Source: Flavobacterium notoginsengisoli
Lineage (GTDB): Bacteria > Bacteroidota > Bacteroidia > Flavobacteriales > Flavobacteriaceae
Length of the DNA stretch: 64,000 nucleotides
Direction of reading: 5' to 3'
Assembly: GCF_014207905.1 (NCBI RefSeq)
Contig: NZ_JACHLB010000002.1
Coordinates: 248,001-312,000, forward strand
Part shown: piece after piece, positions 35,427 through 44,831 of the stretch
How positions within the stretch are numbered: the stretch's first letter is position 1
Layout: the number at the start of each line of letters is the position of its first letter
Notes under the pieces: generated by a model
Seen by the model: the letters and a program-made list of their open reading frames with translations, nothing else
What the model was told of the DNA's origin: nothing
Databases searched by the model: none
Translations under genes and position numbers: made by a program

Positions 35427-37289
35427 ATGAAAAAAATCTATTTTGCTGTCTTTACAGTAATTTGTACCAATTTTTACGCACAAACCAAAAAGGATTCCAT
35501 AAACCAAATGGACGAGGTTGTAATTAATGAAGGTCGTTTTAATACGCCAATTTCAAAACAAAATAGAAATGTATATGTTATTTCTAGCGAAACCATAAAA
35601 AAACTGCCAGGAAGAACGCTTCAAGAAGTTTTACAATATGCAAATGGAGTAGATATTAGACAAAGAGGTCCGTTTGGAACTCAAGCGGATATTAGTGTCG
35701 ATGGAGGAAGTTTTGAGCAAACTGTTGTTCTTTTAAACGGCGCAAAAGTAATCGATTCTCAAACAGCGCATAATATGTTGAATTTGCCTCTTCCGGTTGA
35801 AGTTATTGAAAGAATTGAAATCGTACGTGGACCGGCTGCAAGAATCTACGGAATTAACAGTTTGACTGGAGCAATTAATATTATCACCAAAAAACCAACT
35901 GATTCTGGATTTTTAGTTAGCACTTATGCAGGTTCTAATTTTGAAAAAGATACGCAAGATACTGGCGATACCTTTTATGGAATGGGCGTTCAGGCAGGAG
36001 CTGTTTTGGGTAAAGAAAAACAACAGCATTTGATTTTTGCTTCACACGATAAAAGCAACGGATACCGTTACAATACAGCATTCGAAAACAATAAAATTTT
36101 CTATCAAGGAAATGTACAAATCAATGATTCTAACGAAATTTTAGGTTCTGCTGGTTACATCAATAACGGATTTGGTGCGAACGGATTTTATGCAGCGCCT
36201 GGCGATAGAAATTCTACTGAAATTGTGCAAACTACTTTCGCTAATATTCAATCGAAACATTCGATTACAGATAGTTGGAAAATTATGCCGAGAGTGACTT
36301 ATAGATATAATTACGATGATTATCGTTACCTTGGAAATTCTAATTTGGCAGTTGGAAGAAGTCAGCATTATACCAATTCAATTGCAGCAGAATTAAATTC
36401 AACTGTAAAATTGTCTAAAGGTGAAATTGGTTTTGGAGCTGAATTTAGAAATGAAAATATCCATTCTTCGAATATTGGAGATCATGACCGCGATAATGTT
36501 GGTGTATATGCAGAATACAGAACAAGTTTCTTCGAAAAATTAGACATTAATTTAGGAACTTATCTGAACTATAATTCTGATTATAAATGGCAGGTTTACC
36601 CAGGAATTGATGCAAGTTATGCTATTACAGATGCCTTTAAAATTATAGGAAATGTTGGAACAAGCCAAAGAATTCCATCGTTTACAGATTTGTATTTGAA
36701 ACAAACAGGAAACATCGGAAATGCTGATTTAGATTCAGAAAATGCTTTCCAAAGCGAAATTGGATTTAAATACAATAAAAAAGCTTTGAGCTTAAATGCT
36801 AATTATTTCTACAGAAAAATTGACAATTATATCGACTGGATGCGTAACGCGACAACGGTGCCTTGGCAAAGTCAGAACACAGGAGATTTAAATACAAACG
36901 GATTTAATTTACGAGGAACTTATAGATTCGATTTCTCTAAAGATTCAAGATTGAATATTCTTTTAGGATACACTTATTTAGATTCAGAATTTAAAAGCGC
37001 TCGTACAGAAATCTATTCAAAATATGCCATTTCTTCTCTAAAACATCAGATTACAAATACGATCGATTATCAGTTTAAAGACTTTTCTATCTTATTTGCA
37101 ACACGTTTTAACGAAAGAATTACGGGACCTTCTTATTGGGTAAATGATTTTAGAGTAAGTCAGAACATTCATAAATTTACGATCTTTTTAGATGCTCAAA
37201 ATATATTTAATGCGACTTATTATGAAGTTGGAGCAGTGCCATTGCCTTCAAGATGGTTTACTTTAGGAGTAAAACTGGTTACTTTTTAA
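35427..37289 (+). CDS. TonB-dependent outer-membrane receptor (BtuB-like)
   Basis: This 620-residue receptor has a signal peptide (MKKIYFAVFTVICTNFYAQ) followed by a TonB-box-like region and a plug domain (about 45-150; QEVLQYANGVDIRQRGPFGT, VEVIERIEIVRGPAARIYGI). A 22-strand barrel ends in a terminal Phe (GVKLVTF). There is no carboxypeptidase-regulatory or STN domain, so it differs from the two SusC proteins of this window and resembles the BtuB/siderophore type. It is divergent from a MocR regulator, which suggests regulation by an amino acid or vitamin-type ligand. The substrate cannot be read from the sequence. A terminator follows. Confidence 0.88.
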   Translation: MKKIYFAVFTVICTNFYAQTKKDSINQMDEVVINEGRFNTPISKQNRNVYVISSETIKKLPGRTLQEVLQYANGVDIRQRGPFGTQADISVDGGSFEQTVVLLNGAKVIDSQTAHNMLNLPLPVEVIERIEIVRGPAARIYGINSLTGAINIITKKPTDSGFLVSTYAGSNFEKDTQDTGDTFYGMGVQAGAVLGKEKQQHLIFASHDKSNGYRYNTAFENNKIFYQGNVQINDSNEILGSAGYINNGFGANGFYAAPGDRNSTEIVQTTFANIQSKHSITDSWKIMPRVTYRYNYDDYRYLGNSNLAVGRSQHYTNSIAAELNSTVKLSKGEIGFGAEFRNENIHSSNIGDHDRDNVGVYAEYRTSFFEKLDINLGTYLNYNSDYKWQVYPGIDASYAITDAFKIIGNVGTSQRIPSFTDLYLKQTGNIGNADLDSENAFQSEIGFKYNKKALSLNANYFYRKIDNYIDWMRNATTVPWQSQNTGDLNTNGFNLRGTYRFDFSKDSRLNILLGYTYLDSEFKSARTEIYSKYAISSLKHQITNTIDYQFKDFSILFATRFNERITGPSYWVNDFRVSQNIHKFTIFLDAQNIFNATYYEVGAVPLPSRWFTLGVKLVTF

Positions 37290-37318
37290 TTCTAAATTTT
37301 ACACAGAATAATAATCTT

Positions 37319-37352
37319 AAAAGGGAAGATTCTACGGAATCTTCCCTTTTTT
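37319..37352 (+). terminator. intrinsic terminator after the TonB receptor
   Basis: AAAAGGGAAGATT (37319-37331) pairs with AATCTTCCCTTTT (37338-37350) around the 6-nt loop CTACGG, with a T-run. It ends the receptor transcript. Confidence 0.88.
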
Positions 37353-37528
37353 ATTATAACAACTTGATTTGAAACGGCTTTATAGTTTTTATTCCTAATT
37401 TTTATAGGATTGCCAGTATTGTTTTATGTAAGAAATAGTAAAAAAGCTATAAGCCTAACCGTTTTATAAATAGTTACTTAGCTTAAATGAAATTCAAATA
37501 AATTTTAGTAATCGAAAAACGAATTATT

Positions 37529-37873
37529 ATGAAGGCAATAAAAGGAATCCTAATTCTGATTTTAATTTTTCTTTCAGGATTATTTTTCTCCTGTAAAAAC
37601 AATCAGGACGGATATAGTGACGAAATAGAGACAGTTATCTCACCTATGGATAGCAAATTAAATAAAGCTGAAGAAAAAACAGATAGTTTAAAAAGCGAAG
37701 AACATATTTCTACCAATATTGAAACCACACAAAAAAACGGTTCCGAAAGCTCGGCAGGAACTGGAAGCGGACCCGGAGAAAGTTCGCAAGACGGTGCAAC
37801 TTATACCACTTCTACAGGTGTTCAAAAAGATAGTTTGAGACCAGAACAAAAAGTGCCGAAAAAGAATAAATAG
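37529..37873 (+). CDS. small hypothetical lipoprotein
   Basis: This 114-residue protein has a lipoprotein signal (ILILIFLSGLFFSC, lipid Cys near residue 22). The mature part is charged and low-complexity, rich in Ser, Thr, Glu, Lys and Gly (SSAGTGSGPGESSQDG), and ends with a basic tail PKKNK. No domain is recognised. A second, smaller lipoprotein of similar style follows 138 bp downstream. It may be a surface or periplasmic disordered protein. Its A-rich start context and proper signal argue that it is real. Confidence 0.7.
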   Translation: MKAIKGILILILIFLSGLFFSCKNNQDGYSDEIETVISPMDSKLNKAEEKTDSLKSEEHISTNIETTQKNGSESSAGTGSGPGESSQDGATYTTSTGVQKDSLRPEQKVPKKNK

Positions 37874-38010
37874 GACATAAATAGTATTTTAAAAGCAATT
37901 TATAAGGTTTGATTTCTATAAATGCCAGTCAAAATTCTGTAATTGAATTATCTCATGATGTTTTATTTTTATGAATATTAATAACAAATATCAATTAAAA
38001 ATAAATATTT

Positions 38011-38235
38011 ATGAAAAGGCTATTAAATACTAAGATTATATTCTTATTTCTTTTAGCTGGATTAGCATTTTCTTGTAAAAAAAACGAAAATAAACCAGCT
38101 GATTCTACATATGATTCTATTCAAAATACAATTGATACAGTTGGACCAGAAGTAGATACACTTATGGGGGACACTATCGACGAAGTAGCAATTGACACAA
38201 TCGAGGTCAAGAAAGATGCTGTAAATAAGAAGTAA
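38011..38235 (+). CDS. very small hypothetical lipoprotein
   Basis: This 74-residue protein has a lipobox AFSC near residue 22 and an acidic, Asp/Thr-rich mature part (DSIQNTIDTVGPEVDTLMGD) with a basic end. It is similar in layout to the lipoprotein just upstream, although the sequences are not clearly homologous. No family is recognised. It is followed by a terminator at 38258-38291. Confidence 0.68.
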   Translation: MKRLLNTKIIFLFLLAGLAFSCKKNENKPADSTYDSIQNTIDTVGPEVDTLMGDTIDEVAIDTIEVKKDAVNKK

Positions 38236-38257
38236 TTTTAAAGAATTATAAAAATTG

Positions 38258-38291
38258 AAAAAAGCTAAATCTAATTAGATTTGGCTTTTTT
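38258..38291 (+). terminator. intrinsic terminator after the small lipoprotein
   Basis: AAAAAAGC-AAATCTAA pairs with TTAGATTT-GCTTTTTT with a single mismatch, followed by T residues. It closes the small-lipoprotein transcript before the PAS-kinase gene. Confidence 0.85.
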
Positions 38292-38523
38292 AATTCTATA
38301 AACGAAAAGCAATTACGAGATTCCATAAAATAAAAAAACAATTGAAAGGCTTTTTCTCTATATTTGAGTAAGCTATTTAACATTCTAATATTTTTTGATA
38401 TTAAATATTTTGGACAGCATTAAAAATTGTTTTTGTTTTAATTGAATGTATTCTTCGCATACAAGTAATTAATAATTAAAATTTTAAAAAGTAAAACAGC
38501 TTTTCTTATATGTTGAAATACCA

Positions 38524-41193
38524 ATGGAGCTACTAAATAATCTAAATCTTTTTGAAACTGTCTTTAATGCTGCACCTAATGGTATTGCAGTTTTAAAGCC
38601 TTTATACAATAGTAAAAACAGCATACAAGATTTTTCTATATTACTGCTAAACTCCGCTATGATTAGTTGGGTTAAAGATGCTAATTATAAAAACAAAAAA
38701 TACAGCGAAGTTTTTCCATGGATCAAAAAAGATATTTTGGAGAAACTTATTGAAACCGTAGAAACAGGCACTTCTTTCCATTATGAACAATGGCATGAAA
38801 TTGATGAAACAAAAAAGTGGTTTCTCTATACTGCTGTCAAACAAGATGATTTGCTGGTACTTACAACAGAAGACATCACAGAAAAAAAACAAGCTGAAAC
38901 GGCTTTGAATAATGCCCTGACAGTTGCCGAAAAACAAAAAAGACTTTATGATTCTATTATAAATACAACTCCAGATTTGGTGTATGTATTTGATCTCGAT
39001 TATATTTTTACTTATGCCAATAAAGCGTTATTAAACATGTGGGGTAAATCTGCAGAAGATGCAATTGGCAAAGGGTTAAGAGAAAATGGTTATGAAGAAT
39101 GGCACGCCGAAATGCACGAAAGAGAAATTGACGAAGTGGTTTCTACCAAAAAATCAATTAGAGGAACGGTATCTTTTCCGCATGCAGAATTAGGGCGCCG
39201 TATTTACGATTATATTTTTGCGCCTGTTTTTAACGAAAAAGGAGATGTTGAAGCTATTGCAGGAACAACACGAGACATAACGGAGATCAAACAAGCCGAA
39301 GGGAAATTGCAATTAAGCGAAAGCCGTTTTCGTAAAATGATTCATCAGACTCCAGCGCCAACTTTAATTCTTAAAGGTGATGATTTAGTTATTGAACAGA
39401 TTAACAATCATATGCTACAGATGATTGGCCGCGGAGAAGAAATTATCGGTATGCGATTAATTGATGTACTGCCAGAATTAGAAGGGCAATATGTTTGGGA
39501 ACAAGTTCTCAACGTCTACAATAAAGGAATTCCGTTTGATCAAAGCGAAGTTTTGGTTCCGCACAATCGTACAGGAGAATTAAAAAACTACTATTATAAT
39601 TTGGCATATCGTCCGCTTCTTGAAGAAGGACAGATAACAGGAATGATTCAGGTAGCTGTTGAAGTTACAGAACAAGTTGTTGCACGCCAAAAAATGGAAG
39701 AAAGTGAAAACCGTTTCAGAGCTTTGGTAAATGCATCTTCTGATTTGGTTTACCGTATGGATTCTGATTGGATGATTATGCATGATTTGGAAGGAGCGGG
39801 AGCGCTATCTAACTCCAAAGAACCAGTTGTCAATTGGCTAGATAAATTTATCCATGCTAACGACTTGCAAAGAGCGGTTAATCTTATTTCTCAATCTATA
39901 ATTGATAAAAGCATCTTTGAGATGGAACATAGAGTAACAAATCCAGATGGTTCTATCGGTTGGGTTTTTTCGAGAGTAGTTCCGATTTTAGATGAAAATG
40001 ATAAAATAGTAGAATGGTTTGGTACAGCAAGTGATATTACTTCGCAAAAAGAACTTCAAGAAGTAATTAAAGAAAGTGAGGAGAAATTTCGTCAGCTCGC
40101 AGATCTTGTTCCTCAAATTATTTGGACAGCAAGACCGGATGGTTTTATAGATTATTATAATAGCCGTTGGTACGAATATACCGGTTTAAACGAAGATATA
40201 TTTGGCGATTCTAGTTGGGTTCCTGTCGTGCATCCGAATGATGTGGATTTGGTTAAGGAATTTTGGTATTACAGTGTTGAAAACGGAAATGCGTATCAGC
40301 TTGAATTTCGTATAAAAAATATTTATACAAACGAATATAGGTGGTTTTTAAGTAAAGCCGTTCCAATAAAAGATAAATCGGGTGTCATTACGAATTGGTT
40401 CGGAACATGCACTGATATTCATGAACAAAAATCTACTACTGAAAAGTTAGAAATTTTGGTAGCAGATCGTACCAAGGAATTACAACGTTCTAATGATGAT
40501 TTACAGCAATTTGCTCATGTTGCGTCGCATGATTTGAAAGAACCTGTGAGAAAAATCAAAACCTTTGTTAGTCGTTTAGAAGATCATTTGGAAGGAAAAT
40601 TAGACGAATCTTCAACAAGATTTATTGAAAGAATTCATGTCGCTGCAGATAGAATGTTTAATATGATTGATGGCGTTTTGGCTTATTCTAAAATTAATGC
40701 CGATTCGCAAAAAACGACTTTAGTTGACTTAAACGAAATTATAAGAAATATTGAAACCGATTTAGAAATTGCACTGCAAAAATCAAACGGAAAAATTCTT
40801 TATCAGAATTTGCCTAAATTGGAGGGAGCTTCTGTATTGCTTTATCAATTATTTTATAATCTTATCAATAATTCGATTAAATTTGCTCAAGAAACAATAC
40901 CACCAGTAATTACGATATCGGCTGAAATAATAAATGAGCAGGACAAAAAAATGGCTCGAATTAATTTAGAAGATAATGGAATTGGTTTTGCTTCCAATCA
41001 GACGAATCATATTTTTGAAACCTTCACACGCTTAAATCCAAAGGATCGTTATGAAGGAACCGGTTTAGGACTTTCGCTTTGTAAAAAAATAGCGGAGCGT
41101 CACGGCGGAAGTATAAGCGCTTCTGGAATACCAAATCAAGGTGCTATATTTATAATAAAGTTGCCATTAGAACAAAAGGAGAATGACATTTAA
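38524..41193 (+). CDS. multi-PAS hybrid-less sensor histidine kinase
   Basis: This 889-residue cytoplasmic kinase has no membrane segment. It contains about five PAS modules in tandem (about 10-125, 140-260, 265-385, 395-510, 520-640), each ending with a PAC-like TxDITxxK/E segment such as TEDITEKKQAE and GTTRDITEIKQAE. HisKA follows with phospho-acceptor H669 in FAHVASHDLKEPVRKI. HATPase_c follows with N-box NNSIKFAQ, DNGIGF and GTGLGLSLCKK. The layout resembles bacteriophytochrome-type or F. johnsoniae-type soluble kinases, but no chromophore GAF domain is seen. It overlaps the next gene's longest frame and is clearly paired with that response regulator. The signal is unknown. Confidence 0.92.
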   Translation: MELLNNLNLFETVFNAAPNGIAVLKPLYNSKNSIQDFSILLLNSAMISWVKDANYKNKKYSEVFPWIKKDILEKLIETVETGTSFHYEQWHEIDETKKWFLYTAVKQDDLLVLTTEDITEKKQAETALNNALTVAEKQKRLYDSIINTTPDLVYVFDLDYIFTYANKALLNMWGKSAEDAIGKGLRENGYEEWHAEMHEREIDEVVSTKKSIRGTVSFPHAELGRRIYDYIFAPVFNEKGDVEAIAGTTRDITEIKQAEGKLQLSESRFRKMIHQTPAPTLILKGDDLVIEQINNHMLQMIGRGEEIIGMRLIDVLPELEGQYVWEQVLNVYNKGIPFDQSEVLVPHNRTGELKNYYYNLAYRPLLEEGQITGMIQVAVEVTEQVVARQKMEESENRFRALVNASSDLVYRMDSDWMIMHDLEGAGALSNSKEPVVNWLDKFIHANDLQRAVNLISQSIIDKSIFEMEHRVTNPDGSIGWVFSRVVPILDENDKIVEWFGTASDITSQKELQEVIKESEEKFRQLADLVPQIIWTARPDGFIDYYNSRWYEYTGLNEDIFGDSSWVPVVHPNDVDLVKEFWYYSVENGNAYQLEFRIKNIYTNEYRWFLSKAVPIKDKSGVITNWFGTCTDIHEQKSTTEKLEILVADRTKELQRSNDDLQQFAHVASHDLKEPVRKIKTFVSRLEDHLEGKLDESSTRFIERIHVAADRMFNMIDGVLAYSKINADSQKTTLVDLNEIIRNIETDLEIALQKSNGKILYQNLPKLEGASVLLYQLFYNLINNSIKFAQETIPPVITISAEIINEQDKKMARINLEDNGIGFASNQTNHIFETFTRLNPKDRYEGTGLGLSLCKKIAERHGGSISASGIPNQGAIFIIKLPLEQKENDI

Positions 41194-41194
41194 T

Positions 41195-41659
41195 ATGGAG
41201 AAAAGGATAATTTTGCTTGCCGACGATGATATGGATGACACAGAAATGTTCTGCGAAGCATTGGCAGATATTGATGAAGATATTGTATGCCATTGCGCAG
41301 AAAATGGAAGTGAAGCTTTAAAGATTCTTAACAATCTTGACGAAAAGCCAGGAGTTATCTTTTTAGATTTAAATATGCCAATTATGAATGGCTGGGAATG
41401 TCTTAAAGAGTTAAAATCAGATCAGCGTTATAAAGATATTCCAGTGATTATGATTTCTACTTCTTCTCATAAAAACGATATGGATAATGCGACAAGTTTA
41501 GGTGCCGTCTGTTATTTTATAAAACCGAATAATTTTAAGGATTTAAAGCAGGTACTGAAAATTATAACATCTAATTTAGGAAACATTAAAGAAGCTATTG
41601 CAACATTGCAAACAAGTGGATTACAGCATATTTTTGTTTGTCAGGAAAGCAATTTGTAG
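41195..41659 (+). CDS. single-domain response regulator (Rcp1-like)
   Basis: This receiver-only protein of 154 residues has the acidic pocket LLADDDMDD, phospho-acceptor D58 in FLDLNMPIMNGWE, the conserved Ser/Thr in MISTSS and Lys in FIKPNNF. It has no output domain. I start it at the ATG at 41195, directly before KRIILLADDD; an in-frame ATG at 41183 overlaps the kinase by 11 bp. The pair of a multi-PAS kinase and a stand-alone receiver resembles cyanobacterial-type Rcp modules, which act by protein-protein contact or phosphorelay. A terminator follows. Confidence 0.9.
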   Translation: MEKRIILLADDDMDDTEMFCEALADIDEDIVCHCAENGSEALKILNNLDEKPGVIFLDLNMPIMNGWECLKELKSDQRYKDIPVIMISTSSHKNDMDNATSLGAVCYFIKPNNFKDLKQVLKIITSNLGNIKEAIATLQTSGLQHIFVCQESNL

Positions 41660-41676
41660 TGCGAAAAGTATAAAAT

Positions 41677-41716
41677 AAAAAAAGTCTTGAAAGCGATTGG
41701 TTTTCAAGACTTTTTT
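41677..41716 (+). terminator. intrinsic terminator after the response regulator
   Basis: AAAAAGTCTTGAAA pairs with TTTTCAAGACTTTTTT around the loop GCGATTGG. It closes the kinase/response-regulator operon and also lies 40 bp past the end of the converging 2TM gene. Confidence 0.87.
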
Positions 41717-41755
41717 ATTGTTTAGAAGTAAAGAATATGGATTTAAAACCGATTC

Positions 41756-42013
41756 TTAAATGCTGTAAGATTTGTTTCTGCTACAATAAACTTTAGCATT
41801 GTTTTTATTAAATACAAATACGCCCAAATAGTGAAATACAATCCCTACTGCCCAAGCTGGTGTAGACCAAAGTGGCCAAGGGTACGTAGTATCAGTTAAA
41901 TACCAAACAATAAATACGATTGGGGTTGCCAATAAAAATACAAGTAGATGAATTTTGAATCCTAATTTTGGATTTTTGTTTGCTTTTGTTTCGGTGTTGA
42001 AAGTAGTTTTCAT
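41756..42013 (-). CDS. 2TM domain protein
   Basis: This 85-residue membrane protein has two hydrophobic segments (about 22-40 IHLLVFLLATPIVFIVWYL and 52-70 AWAVGIVFHYLGVFVF). The loop has YPWPLWSTP, matching the small 2TM domain family common in Bacteroidota. In some species the domain is fused to LytTR regulators or kinases; here it stands alone. The C-terminal tail is Lys/Asn-rich. The role is unknown. It converges on the two-component genes. Confidence 0.8.
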   Translation of the reverse strand: MKTTFNTETKANKNPKLGFKIHLLVFLLATPIVFIVWYLTDTTYPWPLWSTPAWAVGIVFHYLGVFVFNKNNAKVYCSRNKSYSI

Positions 42014-42227
42014 GATTATAAAATTTTAAATTATTGGTAATAGTTTTTTTAAAAATTAGATGCTATAAATAATTGGTTTTCAATATATTTACATGACAAA
42101 TGTAGCCCCGTAATTTTACAGATGCCGTTGACTTTGGTTAAGAACATGTTTTTATTATTCTAAGAAAAAAATATGACGAATAATTGAATCTAATTTTAAA
42201 CGATTTATTTCTCTAAACAGTAATATT

Positions 42228-42803
42228 ATGGATGCGCTCAAAAACGTGATTACATCAATTGTCCCAATGTCTGATGAGGAGTATAGCTTGATGCTTCCGA
42301 TTATTAATAAGATTGAAGTAAAAAAAGACAAGGATCTTTTATTGCAAGGAGAAATTTGCCGCCACATTTATTTTATAGAAAGTGGTTTTTTCAGGATGTT
42401 TTATGTTGATTTTAGAGGAAATGAAATCAATAGCAGATTTGTAAAATCGAATGATTTTCTGGTTGATTTTGCTAGTTTTATTACGCAAAAAAATGCACAT
42501 TATAGCTGTAGAGCGATGGAAGATTCGACAGTAATTTCGCTAGAATATGAGAAAGTGGAAGCTTTGTATAATTGCTGTCCGAATTGGTCAAAATTTGGAA
42601 GACTAATTGCCGAATCTGCATACCTCATAATCATTGAAAGGCAAGAAATGCTTCATTTTCAAACTCCAGAAGAGCGTTATAAAACAATTCTAAAAAAAGA
42701 GCCTTATCTTTTTCAAATGGTATCGCAGAATCAGCTTTCGTCTTATATTGGTATTAAGCCAGAATCTCTTAGCAGACTTCGTAAAAGAATGATTGGGAAG
42801 TAA
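42228..42803 (+). CDS. Crp/Fnr family transcription regulator
   Basis: This 191-residue regulator has an N-terminal cyclic-nucleotide-binding-like beta barrel (about 15-125; LLQGEICRHIYFIESGFFRM). A dimerisation helix and a C-terminal winged HTH follow (LSSYIGIKPESLSRLRKRM). The barrel does not show a full cAMP-binding cassette, as is usual for Bacteroidota Crp/Fnr proteins, so the effector is unknown. No Fe-S Cys cluster is visible. It faces the Old Yellow Enzyme gene tail-to-tail with a 3-bp gap. It is one of two Crp/Fnr genes within 4 kb, both near the redox genes. Confidence 0.88.
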   Translation: MDALKNVITSIVPMSDEEYSLMLPIINKIEVKKDKDLLLQGEICRHIYFIESGFFRMFYVDFRGNEINSRFVKSNDFLVDFASFITQKNAHYSCRAMEDSTVISLEYEKVEALYNCCPNWSKFGRLIAESAYLIIIERQEMLHFQTPEERYKTILKKEPYLFQMVSQNQLSSYIGIKPESLSRLRKRMIGK

Positions 42804-42806
42804 AAA

Positions 42807-43916
42807 TTAAGCGATTTGTAATTCCTGATAGGTTTTCCAATCGGTATAACCATGGTTTCCTAAACCGTAGTGTAAGTTTCTGTCTGGCGGTGTCAATTCC
42901 CAATTGTTTTCTAAACGTTCCACTAAATCAGGATTAGAAATAAAAGGTTCGCCAAAACCTGCAATATCAATAGTTCCTGCCTTAATTAGTTGTTCCGCTT
43001 TTTCTCTGTTCATACTTCCGGCTAAAATAATTATACCATCATACCAAGTACGGAATCTTTCTAAAAATCCATCAGGCAATGCGTGGCTTCCTTTAGATTG
43101 CTGATCCATTAAATGCAAATAAGCCAGATTTCTTTTCGTTAATTCTTGTGCTAAATATTGGTAAGTTGCTTCAATTTCATCATAATGAGGCAAATCTCCC
43201 AAACCTCCGTAAGGTGTTAGTCTGATTGCTGTTTTTTCAGCACCAACAGTTTCAATAACAGCGTCAATTGCTTCCAATAAAAAGCGTGCTCTGTTTTCGA
43301 TAGAACCTCCATATTCATCAGAACGATTATTCACAAAAGGATTTAAAAATTGTTCAATCAAATAACCGTTAGCTCCGTGAAGTTCAACGCCATCAAAACC
43401 TGCATCGATTGCATTTTTTGCAGCAGTTACAAAGTCTTTTACAATTTGTTTTACTTCAAGAGTCGAAAGCGCTCTTGGTTTAGAAGAAAGTACCGGACCT
43501 TCTTTTCCATTTTCGTCATAACCCCAAGCAAAAGAAGTTGCTGCCTGAATATCTGACGGACCAACCGGCGCAATTCCGTTTGGCTGATTTGAAGTGTGAG
43601 AAACGCGCCCAACATGCCACAATTGTGTAAAAATGGTGCTTTCTTTTTCGTGAACCGCTTTTGTTACTTTTTTCCAGCCTTCAATTTGTTCGTTTGTATA
43701 TAAACCAGGAATGTAAAGAACGCCTTTTGCAGTGTCAGAAATAGCAGTTCCTTCGGTAATAATTAATCCCGCTCCAGAACGCTGTGCGTAATACAAAGCA
43801 TTATCGCTATTCGGAATTCCATCTGCATTTCTTGCTCTTGTCATTGGAGCCATTGAAATACGGTTTTTTAGTTCTAAAGAACCAAGTTTAACTGGTTTAA
43901 AAATTGTTGATTTCAT
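42807..43916 (-). CDS. Old Yellow Enzyme family alkene reductase
   Basis: This FMN enzyme of 369 residues, as started here, reduces activated C=C bonds or nitro groups with NAD(P)H. Diagnostic pieces are KNRISMAPMTRARNADG, LWHVGRVSHTSNQPNG, the substrate/FMN motif HGANGYLIEQFLNPFVNNRSDEYGGS (only part quoted in its conserved centre HGANGYL), and AGSMNREKAEQLI. The ATG at 43916 is chosen because homologues begin MKSTIFKPVKLG; a start at 43946 adds ten unconserved residues. It lies downstream of the DJ-1/PfpI and monooxygenase genes on the same strand, suggesting a reactive-electrophile or quinone stress group. A 12-bp hairpin separates it from the PfpI gene. Confidence 0.93.
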   Translation of the reverse strand: MKSTIFKPVKLGSLELKNRISMAPMTRARNADGIPNSDNALYYAQRSGAGLIITEGTAISDTAKGVLYIPGLYTNEQIEGWKKVTKAVHEKESTIFTQLWHVGRVSHTSNQPNGIAPVGPSDIQAATSFAWGYDENGKEGPVLSSKPRALSTLEVKQIVKDFVTAAKNAIDAGFDGVELHGANGYLIEQFLNPFVNNRSDEYGGSIENRARFLLEAIDAVIETVGAEKTAIRLTPYGGLGDLPHYDEIEATYQYLAQELTKRNLAYLHLMDQQSKGSHALPDGFLERFRTWYDGIIILAGSMNREKAEQLIKAGTIDIAGFGEPFISNPDLVERLENNWELTPPDRNLHYGLGNHGYTDWKTYQELQIA

Positions 43917-43940
43917 TGTTTTAATGTCTTTAAGTTTTTG

Positions 43941-43979
43941 AAACAACGGAAGATAAAATTGACCTTCCGTTGTTTTTTT
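43941..43979. terminator. 12-bp hairpin between the PfpI and OYE genes
   Basis: AAACAACGGAAG (43941-43952) pairs perfectly with CTTCCGTTGTTT (43964-43975), followed by T residues on the plus strand. The neighbouring genes run on the minus strand, where no T-run follows. It is therefore either an antisense terminator or an mRNA-processing hairpin within the minus-strand operon. Confidence 0.45.
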
Positions 43980-43991
43980 ATTCTATGAAAA

Positions 43992-44774
43992 TTATTTTTT
44001 AGCTAACCAGCTTTCTACAGCTTTAGAAAAATCAGCTACATCAATTGGGTGTCTGCTAGTAATAATGTTTGCATCGACTACCACAGGTTGGTCAGAAACA
44101 ATTCCGCCAGCATTTTTTAAATCAATTTGAATGTTCCAATATCCTGTAAGTTTTCTTCCTTTTAAGATATCAGCTGAAGCTAAAACAACTGGCGCGTGAC
44201 ATATAGCGGCAATCAGTTTTCCTGATTTATTAAAATCTTTGATAAATTTAATTACATCTTTGTCGTAACGAAGATTGTCTGGATTCCACGCTCCACCAGG
44301 AATAAATACTGCATCATAATCGCTTACTTTAATTTGATCTGCAGTTCGGTCAAATTTAATCCATCCAACAGGCTGTAAATACTGAATTGCCATAATATGA
44401 GTTTTTGCCATTTCTGGAGTGCTCAATCCGTATCTAGCGGGAGCAGGATTAAATTTTGGAGCAATAATGTCAACCTGAGCACCAAGTTCTCTAAAGTACC
44501 AAACTGGGCCAGTAAGTTCAATTTCTTCAAAACCGTCTGCAGCCAGTACAGCGATTTTTTTACCTTTTAATATTGTTTTGTCTTTTACCGGAGTAAAAAA
44601 GAAGTCTCTTAAAGCTTCATTTCCAGGCGCATTTAATAACTGCGAAACTGGCATTACAGATACGTGTGAAGGAGTTGCTAATTGATTCATAACATTCAAT
44701 TCGTGACTTGCTTGAGCATTAATAGCTGTTGTTCCAAATAAACTTGCTGCGATAATTGGTTTTAAATTTTTCAT
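43992..44774 (-). CDS. exported DJ-1/PfpI family protein
   Basis: This 260-residue protein has a signal-peptide-like N-terminus (MKNLKPIIAASLFGTTAINA). About 45 residues of linker follow, then a DJ-1/PfpI class I glutamine-amidotransferase-like domain (about 70-258). The family motifs are IAVLAADGFEEIELTGP, with the Glu that contacts the nucleophile, and AAICHAP, with C192 and H193. Most PfpI proteins are cytoplasmic, so the leader is notable; it could place the protein in the periplasm. The family includes glyoxalase III-type and stress-protection proteins. It lies between a quinol-monooxygenase-like gene and an Old Yellow Enzyme, consistent with defence against reactive carbonyls or quinones. 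Confidence 0.88.
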   Translation of the reverse strand: MKNLKPIIAASLFGTTAINAQASHELNVMNQLATPSHVSVMPVSQLLNAPGNEALRDFFFTPVKDKTILKGKKIAVLAADGFEEIELTGPVWYFRELGAQVDIIAPKFNPAPARYGLSTPEMAKTHIMAIQYLQPVGWIKFDRTADQIKVSDYDAVFIPGGAWNPDNLRYDKDVIKFIKDFNKSGKLIAAICHAPVVLASADILKGRKLTGYWNIQIDLKNAGGIVSDQPVVVDANIITSRHPIDVADFSKAVESWLAKK

Positions 44775-44831
44775 GATTTCTAATTTTTAAAAATGTTGAT
44801 AATTGTTTTTTTATTAATTTATTTTTTAAGA

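Noticed and set aside
42155..42367. 70-codon minus-strand frame opposite the Crp/Fnr start
   Set aside because: Antisense to the conserved N-terminus of the Crp/Fnr regulator, with no independent support.
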